The position numbers were made by a program, and so were the translations under genes. From assembly GCA_958510825.1 (NCBI GenBank), contig OY294044.1, positions 68,676,357-68,740,356 of the forward strand: a stretch of 64,000 bases of DNA. The letters are read 5' to 3'. Of this stretch, positions 22,041-33,109 are shown in pieces. Every line of letters starts with the position of its first letter. The stretch's first letter is position 1. The notes under the pieces are model-generated. The model saw only the letters and a program-made list of their open reading frames with translations. It was not told where the DNA came from and did no database searches. Source of the stretch: Brachypterus glaber. Lineage: Eukaryota; Arthropoda; Insecta; Coleoptera; Kateretidae.

Positions 22041-22306
22041 TTTTTCTTTACCCAAATATTTTATATTGCATGTATGTTAACTAGATTCTAATTTATTTAG
22101 TTCATAATAGCGGACCATAAAGTATTCTACCTTTAAACGAAGTCTATTCTATTTTATCCAAATGTTCTTGATGTATAGCCAATAAAATATTTAATTGTAT
22201 CTTTAATCATTAAAGTTTAATGAAAAGAATTAATACCATCTTATCTTGAATGAATAATGATTAAAAGATTTTAAAATATGTATTTGGGTAAGGAAAATAA
22301 AAAAAT
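22041..22306. repeat. Short inverted-repeat element (TTTACCCAAATA)
   Basis: TTTTTCTTTACCCAAATATT at the left is mirrored by GTATTTGGGTAAGGAAAATA at the right; the interior is AT-rich with no frame. Confidence 0.6.
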
Positions 22307-22503
22307 ATTCCTTTATGTGCATATGCGTATTCTGGTCAAACTGCAAAACATACATTAAAATTAAATAAAATTCGCAAGAAATATTTTTACTTTCCATTAA
22401 GTACACGCAGAAAAAGAAATTACATTATTTAGCAATGGTTGCTAAAATGTTTAGAAAACTATTTCTGGATATTTTTTATTTTGTACATTTCCTCTACAAA
22501 CGT

Positions 22504-22711
22504 AAGGGAACGTAAAAGTATCACGTAAGTAAACTTAATTTACTCTATTACGCCTATTCTCGGCTTCACAAGGTTCGTACTATATTTTTCTTTTCGGCTA
22601 CCTCCCCATTTGGGGGAGTAGCTAAAATATGAAATATTTACAGCCTAAAGCACGAACCAGGGTATGAAGTGTATGAGTGTTGCTTATTTTGCAATACTTG
22701 AACGTTCCTTA
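22504..22711. repeat. AGGGAACGT MITE, copy 2, with inner hairpin
   Basis: AAGGGAACGTAAAAGTATCA and GCAATACTTGAACGTTCCTT form imperfect TIRs. Inside, GGCTACCTCCCC and GGGGGAGTAGCT form a tight hairpin (about 22598-22625). Confidence 0.75.
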
Positions 22712-23200
22712 ATGAAGAAAATTAAATTTTATGTCAAAAGCATAACCATTACTTGTTGATCCGAAATCTTGTACATGGTAAGTGCGGAAATTTTGTTTTA
22801 CGTTCAATTCGTAATTTAAAATAAATAGCTGTGTTTTACTTATAAGTATATAAATATAGGAATAAATAAAAAAAACTAACAATGATTTTATCATTATTTG
22901 TTGTCATTTCAAATCTAAACAAACATATAAATACAATAGGAGAAAGTACCCATTTTTTTTCAAATCATGCAATTTTTGTGTTTAATAGAATGTAAATATT
23001 ATAATCATTTAAATTAATTTTTTAGACATTTTTTCACTCGCATCAATGCCCAGTTCATCTATTGTAAAATGAAATAAAATGATGTATATTTAAAAAGTAA
23101 AAGTACAATTTAACTAGTTGAAATAGGCTAGTTTATTTTTGAACTAGTACAAAAAAGTAAAGTTCAAACTACGAAAGTTAATTGATCTAGCTATGATTCA
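22712..23200. other. Unannotated AT-rich sequence
   Basis: No gene or partner recognised. Confidence 0.3.
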
Positions 23201-23450
23201 ACGAACTAACAACTCTTCTCTCTAGAATAGGCATTTCATTTGTAAAAACTAACAAAAACGTAGCTAACATATACATTTGTCTATCTTACTCGCACAGCTT
23301 TGTTTTAACAGACACAACAATAACAGTTACTGGTAATTGTTATTGTTCAGGCCTGAATATACCTACTATTTGTTTTCAAACAAACCGAGATGTTGGCGAT
23401 ACTTTATATTAACGGTATGCGTATTCTAGAGAAAAGAGTTGTTAGTTCGT
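23201..23450. repeat. ACGAACTAAC MITE, copy 2 (250 bp)
   Basis: Same TIRs (ACGAACTAACAACTCTTCTC) and interior as 6995-7234 but in reverse orientation. Confidence 0.93.
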
Positions 23451-24025
23451 TGATAAGATTAAACTCTCAGAATAATAGTAGATACGATCCCCCTATATCG
23501 AAATCCCCGAAAAACACGAGAATCCCAAAAGAGTTGAGAAACGAAATAGGTTGATCTTGTCTTGACCATTTCTCGACGATTAACTTATTTTCTCGTCTAG
23601 CGAGTCTTGACGTTTAAGTTCTCGTCTGGTCTTGCAAGGTTCTTAATTTCAAGACTATCGACAATCTACAAGGTTGGTTGACCTTAGTATTAGGCGACAA
23701 AACATCCCCGCAGTGCCAGACAAGTTTTTGTTATTGATAATACAGCCCCACAAAAAAAAGTCCGGAGTTCTAATAAAGACTATGGTATTCCTGTGCATTT
23801 TTTGATGCTGAAACCTAATCTGATATTTAACAAAAAAGAGGACCCTTAAAATCAATGAGATATGCATTCGAGGCCAAAAAAAAATCCGCAGTATTAAAAA
23901 AAAAAATATGGAAATATTTTAAAATAAAAATGCCAATACTTGCCGATTAAATATATACCTTAGTTAATTTTTTACAGGCCCACAAATTCTAAACATGTCA
24001 CTTTTTTCGTGTTTTTCCGATATAA

Positions 24026-24490
24026 CCACGGGTCGGATCGAAGTAGCCATTACCGGGGGGCATTCAAAAATTAGAATTAAAAAAAACTCTTTTTCAAGTA
24101 ACTATTTTTCACCAAGCGGAATGTCATGTCGACGCTGTTAATACTCAGTCTCTTGGTCCATGACTCATGGAGAAGGACTTATTTTTTTTTTTTTTTTTGA
24201 AAATTGTTTCTCTTTTCAAAAAACGAATAGTTAATAGAAAAATATTGTTTTTTTTTATTGATCATTCGTTTTTTGAAAAGTGAAACAATTTTCAAAAAAA
24301 AAAAAAATTAAAGTCTTTGTCTATGAGTCATGGACCATGACCAAGTGACTTACTGAGTATTAACAGCGTCGACATGAAATTCCGCTTGGTGAACAATAGT
24401 TTAAAGTGTCTATTTACTTGAAAAAAGAGTTTTTTTTTAATTCTAATTTTTGCACGCCCCCGGTAATGGCTACTTCAATCCGACCCGTGG
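24026..24490. repeat. Palindromic MITE CCACGGGTCGG (465 bp), arms about 200 bp
   Basis: CCACGGGTCGGATCGAAGTA at the left is mirrored by CTTCAATCCGACCCGTGG at the right. Pairing continues through TAGCCATTACCGG, CACCAAGCGGAAT, GTCGACGCTGTTAATACTCA and CATGACTCAT to the centre near 24255, where TTTTTTGAAAA runs face each other. Almost the whole element is one hairpin. Confidence 0.95.
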
Positions 24491-24545
24491 ATATTAAAAT
24501 TTTTAAATAAACACTACAGATACAGCCAAACATTTATATAATATA

Positions 24546-25225
24546 CAGGGTTATTCACAAATAAGTTCGAGAAATTTAAGAGGTGATTCTACGTTAAAAA
24601 AATATGAAAAAAAGATCCTATAAAGGTTGGTCCGGAAATGAGTACTAATGGAGCTACGGCTCTTTAAAATTGTAATAAAAATAAGGTTTTTAATTAATAA
24701 CTCTTGTACCCTTTAAGCTAAGTTTATGTTAATTTATTTTTTTGAATTTATCCAGAGTCGTGCCTAGACTGATAAAATATGTGAGGCTTAACACATTTTT
24801 GCCCCAAACTTTTTATGTATATTTTTTTGGATTTTTTTAATAAACATAGACTCCTTCAGTAAAAAAATACATAAAAAATGTCATATAGTGTAACACTGTA
24901 GAAACAACCGTTTTCAAAAAAAAATGCAATTAAGAGGAAGTAACATTTTGTGCCACTAAAAATGTTAGTTTTTGAAAGGCTAACTCCTTTAATATTAAAT
25001 TTAGGTGTTTTGGTGAAGAATACTTGTTTGCTTAGTTTTAAATGAAGAATCGTCCTGCAGGATTAAAATTTTATTGGTGCCATTTTTGTTCCCGATTCAA
25101 TATGTCCATCTTCGAAGGGCCGCAGCTCCCTTAGGGCTTATTTCCGGACCAACCTTTATAGGAACTTTTTTTTTTAACGTAGAATCACCTCTTAAATTGC
25201 TCGAACTTATTTCTGAATAACCCTG
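24546..25225. mobile_element. CAGGGTTATT MITE, copy B (680 bp), TA target duplication
   Basis: CAGGGTTATTCACAAATAAG left and TTCTGAATAACCCTG right, abutting TA. Shares with copy A the blocks TTAATTAATAACTCTTGTAC, CATATAGTGTAACACTGTA and AAATGAAGAATCGTCCTGCA. Lacks the internal duplication seen in copy A. Confidence 0.94.
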
Positions 25226-26052
25226 TATAATATATAAACTACTATCATAAATATGCTTTTTAAAAAATGTAGATATTTTTTTTATCTCCATTGGTGGGTT
25301 TAACCTTGCACATGCTAAAAGAAATATAAAATTGTCTAGTATACCATACCAGGGTAAACCCTTAACCAGACTATGTTTCTCGAGTTTTTTTAGCGATTTA
25401 AACAAATTTGACAATAAAAGGCCTCCCTGATCTCTAATTTGTTTCAAAACCACACGCACAGTGGCAAAATATTATCATAAAGCTGATAAAAACCGATTTT
25501 TATGTTGTTGCAAAATTGGTAAACAAGCGTTTCAAAAGTCTCGACTGTCGACTACAATCTCGATCCTCGCAAACCTGTGACGCAGATTTCTCTAGTATTT
25601 TTGATAGCTATATTCGTACGTAATATTTCACGGATTTTAGCGAACGGTATGTGTGCCAATATCGATAGATTCAAGGTGAGCACCGGCTGAGACACTGCTA
25701 AATCAAATTTTATTGTTTCTGTTGACATTTTCAATTTGCTCGCACTTGCGTAAGTCTATTGATAGGTATTGGAAAAAGTATGTCAAACTAATAACTTTTA
25801 TACGAGAGGTAGGTAAAATTTTTGAACAAAAATAGATGAATCTAGATTTTTGTGAATTAGCTAAATATTTATTGAATTGTAGGTTCTGGCTTATTCAAAA
25901 TTTTCATATAATTTGATCTGAAACCAAAAATCGAGAATTCTCGTCTTCTCTTTATTTTTGTAGAAATCGAGAGTGTAATTAAATAAAATCATGAGTCAAG
26001 GTCAAGAATCGAGACGACTCTTGATTAAAATTTTCAACTTTTCATACACCTA

Positions 26053-26722
26053 ATAGTCAAAGAGCTGGTGACCATTTGTTTTTCATTATTTGCTCCCAGC
26101 TGTGTTTTATATATGTCAAAGTACATTCAAATTAAGCTACTCGCAAATCGCCAGGTCCTGGATCCGGTTCTTTTGGATGCTAGAAGCCTCGAAAAGGTGG
26201 TGAAATGGGGTCCCCGAAAAATATATTTTTAACTTACCGAGTCAAACAAATTACATTTATTACATTTAGATTAGTCTATTTTCACAGTTTTATACAATTA
26301 TCCACTAGACTAAGAGTTAAAAAAGACTTTCTGACATATGCCAACACTAAATACTCTCGTTAATTTTCATTTAATCAAAATGTCATTTCATAAATTCTCA
26401 TTTCTTTAAAAAATTAGATATCACGTATTTTAAATGCACTTTTTAAAGACTGTTCTCATCCCTTGGCCTCAGAATTATTGTGTATAACTATGGAAATAGC
26501 TTAATCTGAATGTATTAAATGAAATGTGTATGACTCGGCAAGTTAAATATAGATTTTTTGGTTGCTCATTGCCTTAGCTATTGGAGCTTCTAGCACCCAA
26601 AGGAACCGGATCCGTAGACTAGCTATTTGAAAATAGATTAATTTAAATGTACTTTAAGACATATATAAAATATAGCCGGGAGCAAATAATGAAATAAAAA
26701 TGGCCACCAGCGCTCCGACTAT
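26053..26722. repeat. TAGTC(A/G)... palindrome (670 bp), arms over 200 bp
   Basis: Left GAGCTGGTGACCATTTG, TCATTATTTGCTCCCAGCT, GGATCCGGTTC, AACTTACCGAGTCA are mirrored at the right by TGGCCACCAGCGCTC, AGCCGGGAGCAAATAATGA, GAACCGGATCC and TGACTCGGCAAGTT. A partial copy is at 11640-11920. Confidence 0.9.
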
Positions 26723-27050
26723 AACAATAAAAAGTTTTAAGTAAGTTCTCTAGACGCATTTTATGAAAATAAAGAATCATTGTCATACGGAGACACTTGA
26801 CACTAAAGTCTACTAACCCTTAAAATGTGAAAACCTAACACTAAAAATGTGAGAGTCTTAAAAATCAAGACTTTTGCGAGACGAACCAAGAAGTTATTGG
26901 TCAAGAGCGAGGGCACTAGATGAGACAAGAAATTAATCGTTGAGAAATAGTCAAAACAAGATTGACCTATTTCTCCTTGTCTCGAAAATTGAGACTCTTG
27001 ACAATCGAGATGAGAAGTTCCCTTTCTAGAGTCTCGTGAAGCCCTAAGCC

Positions 27051-27600
27051 ATTTTCTCAGTGTAACAACAATGGTTATACAAATAGCAGGACATAGTAAA
27101 TATACTAGGCAAACTTACCTTGCATAATACATTCGTTTTAGAGATGATAAACAGATTCATCATATATTTTGACTTGACCTAGACCTTATTTTACGTATAC
27201 GAAAATATCTGATAGCAAAAACTACTTCTAAACGTTTACCTCGACTTTTACGAATAACAACAAAAAATTTTAAAGGTCTCCTAAACTTTTTACTTGAGTT
27301 TTACTTTCTCCTTTCATAATTGAAGTGGAAAAGGCTTGCATTTATAAAAAAATGAAAACAATATTTTTTTGTATTTTTGGAAATCTTATAGGTATGCAAA
27401 AAAGCTGATTACCTCTATAAATAAATATCGAAACATCAACGTGTTCTGCTGATCAATGGAACTCAGTTTACAGCGAGAAATATGCTAGCAAACGTTTTTC
27501 AGCGACAAATTTTGTAATTTACGTACAATAAACGTTCAATAAGAGGACATATTTTTGTATTAAAAAATATTGTGTTGCTTTGAATTGAATTTAAAGATAT
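27051..27600. other. Unannotated AT-rich sequence
   Basis: No gene or repeat partner recognised. Confidence 0.3.
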
Positions 27601-27602
27601 AT

Positions 27603-27715
27603 GCACAAAAAAACCCAGTCAGTGTGTCAAAGATACGTATGTAGAAAAGTTTTTCACATAAGAATCCGAAAAAGAAAATTTTAAATTTCATAGACTAACT
27701 GGGTTTCTTCGTGCA
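27603..27715. repeat. Small MITE, GCAC..AAACCCAGT TIRs (113 bp)
   Basis: GCACAAAAAAACCCAGTCAG at the left pairs with TAACTGGGTTTCTTCGTGC at the right. No coding content. Confidence 0.75.
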
Positions 27716-27813
27716 GGGTCACATAATATGTTGCCTGTGACCAGTATAGAAATGCTAAAAGAACTATCATTTATGTTTCTCCCTATAATAAACTAGAGGT
27801 ATTTACATATTTC

Positions 27814-29231
27814 GGGAACGGGAGCTTTCGTCGAAAATTTTACCGCGAAAACAAATATCGCGAAATATTTCGTCGAAAAAATTACCGCGAAATGTTTTTT
27901 TCCGCGCAAAGAATTAACGCGAAAAAAAAATAACGAAAACTATTACCACGAAAAGTTTTAATAGCGAAATGCAATTACCGCGAAAAATATATAGCGAAAG
28001 TAATAGCTGCGAAAATATTGAACGCTCAAAGCAAATTCCGCCTCTAATTTTAAATTATAAAAATACGTTTTTTTATAATACTTTTTCGTTAGCTACGCCA
28101 AGTCTAATATATTATATTACCAATTTGTTTAATTCAGTTTTATAATTGCAGAATTAACAAAATTTTAATATAACTAAATTGTTTGGTTTGGTTTTTAAAA
28201 ATATATGTAAGTAAAATTATTATTATATTACTAATAAATATAATATAATATACAGTGCGTGCATTAAGTCTGGAATCACCCGAATAACTTTTTAGTTACA
28301 AGTAAAATACAAAAATCCTCAGACAGGTCGATTTATATTTTTAATTCTGCAAATTTTGGTCTAAAAAAAGTTATCAAAATTGGCACCCCCTTGCACCCTC
28401 ACCCCCCAACTTTTTTTTCAAATAGCAACCTACCCCTTGTGATACATCATTGGAAAGGTAATCAATTTGAACATTTATAGTGAACTAAAGTTATACTTTA
28501 CATGTCTTTATAATAAACTAAATTGTACATTTTATCATTAGCCCTTTGCCAAATTAGGCTTTATTATACACCGTTGGAAAGCTTATTAAATTACCTTTCC
28601 AACGAAGTGTCACAAGGGGTAGGTTGCTATTTGAAAAAAAAAGTTGGCGGGTGAGGGTGCAAGGGGGTGCAAATTTTAATAACTTTTATTACACCATAAT
28701 TTGCAAAATTAAAAATAAAAATCGACCTATCCGAGGGTTTTTGTGTTTTACTTGTAACTAAAAAGTTAATCGGGTGATTCCAGACTTAATGCACGCACTG
28801 TATAAGTAATTTCGTTATATTGGTGTTATAAGTTTAGTATTTAAAAAAACATAAATAGGATTAAATTGTTTGGTTTGGTTTGTTTGGTTTTGTTTTTGAT
28901 AAAAAATAAAAATAAAACTATGATTATAAAATAAGCGTTTTATTCAAAAAATTATAATATATATTTTAAGGTTATTTTTTAATTAAAATTTAAGGACGAT
29001 TATATTATTGCGCGGCGAAAGTATGCGCGATTATATTATTTCGACTTAAAAGTATGCGCGATTTTTATTGTCGCGATAATAGCTTCCGCGGTAAATGTTT
29101 TCGCGGTAATAATTTTTCACGGTAATTATTTTTCGAGGTGAAACCTTTCGCCTTTCGATAAACGTTTTCGCGGTAAATGATTTCGCGGTAAAAGTTTCGC
29201 GGTAAATTTTTCGGCAAAGTCTCCTAGATCC
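27814..29231. mobile_element. Foldback-like element with (TTACCGCGAAAA)n arms, 9-bp target duplication
   Basis: The direct repeat ACATATTTC flanks it at 27805-27813 and 29232-29240. Ends begin GG and pair (GGGAGCTTTCGTCGAAAATT against AAATTTTTCGGCAAAGTCTC). Each arm, about 200 bp, is a degenerate array of 11-15 bp units around ACCGCGAAA (left, 27820-28040) or TTTCGCGGT (right, 29010-29220). The middle is AT-rich and carries the nested MITE 28253-28800. Tandem-repeat inverted arms with a 9-bp duplication match what is known of Drosophila FB and some MULE-type foldback elements. No transposase is present. Confidence 0.85.
28253..28800. mobile_element. CAGTGCGTGC MITE, copy 2 (548 bp), TA target duplication
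   Basis: Ends identical to the 9412-10263 copy and bounded by TA. It lacks about 300 bp of the left interior, an internal deletion. It lies inside the foldback element and is therefore younger. Confidence 0.96.
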
Positions 29232-29240
29232 ACATATTTC

Positions 29241-29580
29241 AATAAAGCTTCACTGTCTCAAATTTTCACCATGCTGATAACCAAACTGGGATTAGTTTTC
29301 TGGTAAAAAATCAAAATCATTTGAAAAATGAAAAATGTCAAAAAGTTGTCATATGAGATACGACCTATAAGTGCTTATATGCATATATGGCTATAGCCAT
29401 CGATATGGTCATATAAATCTATTTTCATAGATTTGTGTAGGCTTATAATTTTACGATAATTTATCGTGGATTAAAAACTAAATAGCCATTAAAATAAATC
29501 GAATTGACCCTATTAGTTTGAAGCGAGGTTTTGAGCCTAATTCCCGATTCGAGGCCCAACTTTTGACATTGGAATCTGTT
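29241..29580. other. Unannotated, short dyads
   Basis: Contains ATATGGCTATAGCCATCGATATGG (about 29385-29408) with overlapping dyads; no gene seen. Confidence 0.3.
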
Positions 29581-29584
29581 TATT

Positions 29585-29940
29585 ACGATCTAGGTTAAAC
29601 TGGGAAAACATATAAAACTTAAATAAGAAACGTGGCCTAAAGATGTAATGCTTCCCAATCTATGCTGTATACTCCTCGTATTTTTTTTCGAAAATTGATA
29701 TATCGGTCCCTCAGTTCTATAGAAATGTAATACCACGGGAACTCCTATTTTCATACCCGCTGGCATAATTGTAAAACCCCAGGTCACTTAAAGAGCTCAC
29801 TGAGTTTTCTATTAAAAGACTAAAGCAAAGACGACCACCTTATGGGTCGAAACCCACGATGATTGAGAAATAGATAGCGTAGCGCTGCCACCACCCTGGA
29901 TAAGGGTTAAAATCTAGCTGACTTCGGAGGAGGTTCGTAG
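29585..29940 (-). repeat. Candidate tRNA-derived SINE
   Basis: On the minus strand from about 29905, GGTGGCAGCGCTACGC resembles a pol III A box (as in GGTGGCGCAGCGG), and GTGGGTTTCGACCC about 40 bp further resembles a B box and T loop. The sequence then continues for some 250 bp towards 29590. No cloverleaf can be drawn, so it is not a tRNA gene. No second copy lies in this window. Confidence 0.45.
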
Positions 29941-30725
29941 CCCTGAAATATTTATAATCGTTTTCCTAACTAGGTTAAAATAAATAAAAAGAATAAAATT
30001 TAGATTAATGATTATTTAATAAATAAAATAATAAATTAACAAAGTAAAATATCAATAAAATTTAAATAAAGAATAAATACTAAATTAGAATATTTAATAA
30101 TTAATAATTCAGCGAAAATACGTAAAAAGGTTAGTTTACATCAATAACTTATCTTTTTCGAACATGGGTAATAATCCAATTTATATAGAACACTTTTTAT
30201 TAATATATTTATTTTATGCTGCGGCGATTACGATTTAAAATTACTATTTAAAACAAAAACATTTTTTAATTTTAAACGGACTTGCTCTGCCTACTAATAC
30301 ACCATACTGGCAAGTTTTCCTAAGCTTTTAGAAAACTCTTTTACAATTTTCAGCAGGCAAGCCCTAAACTCACAAAGCGCGTCTCGGAAAATTTCTACAT
30401 GAGTCTTACTCGATTATTTAGAATAGACTAACCTAAATTGGTACCTCACAAAAGACATTTTTTCAATTGATGAGTAACTTCTAAATAAATAAACAATATT
30501 GTTTTTTATGATATTCAAAAATAGCCCGGAGGGCTGTTATGTGGTAATTTGTTGCAACTCAAAACAGGGTTAATACACAAAGCGGCTAAAGCGTCCCTTC
30601 CCTTAGACTGTCCCTATATTTGTGGAGATAATATAGCCTACATAAGAAACAATGTATCCCATTTCTGCAACAAACGGTAAGAACCGAATCGCAAGTACAC
30701 TTTAAAAAATAAATACAAGTATCTA
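29941..30725. other. Unannotated AT-rich sequence
   Basis: Long TAAATAAA-rich stretch (30000-30110); nothing coding. Confidence 0.3.
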
Positions 30726-30730
30726 ATTAT

Positions 30731-30982
30731 CTACATGTAAATGTAATTCAATAAAGATACATGTAAAAGTCACTGGATTTTACACGTAATCTTACATTTT
30801 TTCATGTAATTTTATGTGAACATTACATGAAAAATCGTAAAATTACATGTAAAATTGTAAAATTACATTTTAAATGTACTATTAGATGTAAAATTGGAAA
30901 TTACATGTAAAATTGTAAAATTAAATGTAAAACTATATAGTAAATCTTACATGTATCTGCATTAAATTACATTTACATGCAG
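30731..30982. repeat. Palindrome built of ACATGTAAAATTGTAA units (252 bp)
   Basis: CTACATGTAAATGTAATTCA with ATAAAGATACATGTAA at the left is mirrored by TTACATGTATCTGCATTAAA with TTACATTTACATGCAG at the right. The interior repeats ACATGTAAAATTGTAAAATT. Similar units continue loosely to 31230 and again at 32870-33090, so a larger element split by insertions is possible. GTTAATGATAATTATCATTAAC (about 31117-31138) is a perfect dyad. Confidence 0.8.
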
Positions 30983-31325
30983 AATCATATGTATTTTTTT
31001 ATCAAAGTATAGCCGTAGTTTTACCACTTCGACTCCTAATTCTCCGGCACTGTTGAATTTATCTAAAAAGAAATAAAATCTGTGTAAAATTACAAGTATG
31101 AACTGTAAAATTGTATTGTTAATGATAATTATCATTAACATACACGTAATAATAGATTTTAAATGTAAAAGTTGATAAACTGTTTTGTCAAATGTAAATT
31201 TTATTTATAAATGTAAAAATACTTGTCCTACGCATATTTACTGTTTTATTAAAACAAATTTTCAGTCCGGACCTGTATAATATGACGTTCGAATGTAATT
31301 TTCGTTTACTTTCTGCGTAACAATA

Positions 31326-31907
31326 GCCCATTTTTTGTGGAAACACCGGTTAACCGTACGGTTTTTATCCCCACCACTAAATTCGTATAACCGACAGTTC
31401 TCACAAAAACGCATTAGTTATTTTCTTGAGGTTTTGACAAGTACCTAACCTAACTGATAAGGTATATATTTTTTATATTTCCTTTGGATAAGATATGATG
31501 AAAAAGCACTTAAACTACATTTTCAAGTTTATTTGCTCATGAGAAAGGTAATAAACAACAATGATAAGTTTAAATAGTTTTTTATATAAGAATTTAATTT
31601 TAAACCACATAAGCAAACACTTAGAAGTTAGAAAATAAAAATTGAAATACCTTACCTACTCTATTTTTTACATTTTGCATACAAATCGGGAAAAATCCCA
31701 AAGGCCTGTGAATTATGGTGTAAATATACAATTTATTGGTTTAAGTTTTTACGGTTAACCGTATCTAACTCACCTCCGAACCTGTTAGACGCGGTTACTG
31801 CCGGTTAGTGACGTCATCGCTTCCCCTAACTTACCGTATGTAACCGATTCTCACAAAAACGAGTTTCAGTAACCTGGTTAGTTCCGGTGACCCGACAAAA
31901 AATTGGC
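31326..31907. repeat. GCCCATTTTTTGT MITE (582 bp), TA target duplication likely
   Basis: GCCCATTTTTTGTGGAAACA at the left is mirrored by TGACCCGACAAAAAATTGGC at the right, both abutting TA. Inner matches include ACCGGTTAACCGTACGG versus CCGTATGTAACCGATT and TTCTCACAAAAACG on both sides. Confidence 0.7.
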
Positions 31908-32206
31908 TAATACATTGCACATGTTTAAGTATGACTGTGATTGGTTTATATTAAGCACGTGATTCTTTTGTTGTCAAAGTGACATATAGACAATGTCAAT
32001 GGCGTCTGTTAGAGTATTATTATCTATTTTAAAACATGTTCAATTGTAAGTTTTGTGAAGTAGTAATGAAATAATTAGAGAAATACAATTTGCATTGTTA
32101 TTATCATAGTTTAATAAAATCACGTTTTGTATTTGCTTACAAAAATTGCAGTTTTTTACTTCATGGGTTACCCATGATGGCTATAGTGGTCGTAAAGCAG
32201 TCATAA

Positions 32207-32735
32207 ATGAAGGCGCCTTTTCACGGAGCAATTTGTACGCAAGTTTGGTGCTATGCAATTTTGTTGCAAGAATGATTTAGTCACTGCGCATGCCTTCAGG
32301 CAAATTTGATGCTATTTTCGAGCCATCAAATTATTAGAACAAGTTCTATTTTTCGACGATTTACATGCAAGAATCCTAGTTATTTTCGTGGTATCAACCT
32401 GGAAAAAAGTTACTAAATCGATGTCTTTTTACTAATATAGTAGCAACTGCACATGTTAATAATTATTAATAATAATAATAGGCCGGTCTGTCTAACTAAA
32501 AAGCTTCTTTAAAAAAGCAAATGCTAGGTTTGTTTTTGTCAACAAATGCAGAGACACGTCAAAATTGTCTGGTTGTGAGCATTGTTTAAATTGTAATATA
32601 TAGCGCCAAACTTGTGTACAACTTGCTCCGTGAAAAAGAAAATGAATGTGTAATTGTCCTCATGCTATATCTGGTAGCAAACTTTCATAGCACCAAACTT
32701 GCGTATAAATTGCTCCGTGAAAAGGAGGCTTTAGG
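32207..32735. repeat. CACGGAGCAATTTG MITE (about 530 bp)
   Basis: GCGCCTTTTCACGGAGCAAT, then TTGTACGCAAGTTTGGTGCTATG pairs with CATAGCACCAAACTTGCGTA and TTGCTCCGTGAAAAGGAGGC. An extra copy of the right arm (GCGCCAAACTTGTGTACAAC with TTGCTCCGTG) lies at 32603-32637, so the right side is tandemly duplicated. A 72-codon frame runs across the duplicated arms and is not a gene. Confidence 0.85.
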
Positions 32736-33109
32736 CAAGTTTTGTGCCGTGCAAAAAAAACATCAGCTAATAGAATCGTTGCAATTTATATTTAGAAGAT
32801 TCTATTTGCTGATTTCTTATTGCATATCATGAATCTTGTTTAATGTATGACCGCTTTTAAAATCCATATTTATAGAATACATTTTAAATGTAAAATTAAA
32901 TCTAAAAACGTAAAATTAAATTTTAGGATGTATAATTGCATTTAAAATGTATTTTTGTTACAATTTCAATATACAAAATTACATTTAAAATATAAAAATT
33001 ACAGAAGAAAGTATTATTACATGGGGCATGTAATATTTCGGTACAGGGCGTGGCAACAAAATAACCATATTTGTTAATTGTAATTTTACATGAATTTTTT
33101 TATCAACGT

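Larger units (their letters stand above)
23500..27050. repeat. 3.5-kb inverted-repeat unit with TCTCG-rich arms
   Basis: The left arm (GAAATAGGTTGATCTTGTCT, CGACGATTAACTTATTTTC, TCTAGCGAGTCTTGAC) is matched in reverse complement by the right arm near 26870-27000 (GATTGACCTATTTC, AATCGTTGAGAAATAGTC). Both arms are rich in TCTCG/CGAGA. At least three other palindromes lie within. Frames on the minus strand at 25097-25459 and 25552-25734 show no recognisable domain. The ends are approximate. Confidence 0.65.

Noticed and set aside
25097..25459. 120-codon minus-strand frame
   Set aside because: It begins outside a TA-type MITE and runs into its arm. No recognised domain; kept only as part of the unexplained interior of the 23.5-27 kb unit.
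29835..29905. A functional tRNA gene
   Set aside because: A- and B-box-like motifs only; acceptor and anticodon stems do not form.
32614..32832. 72-codon frame containing a repeated LLREKE-type peptide
   Set aside because: The repetition is the duplicated arm of the CACGGAGCAATTTG MITE.
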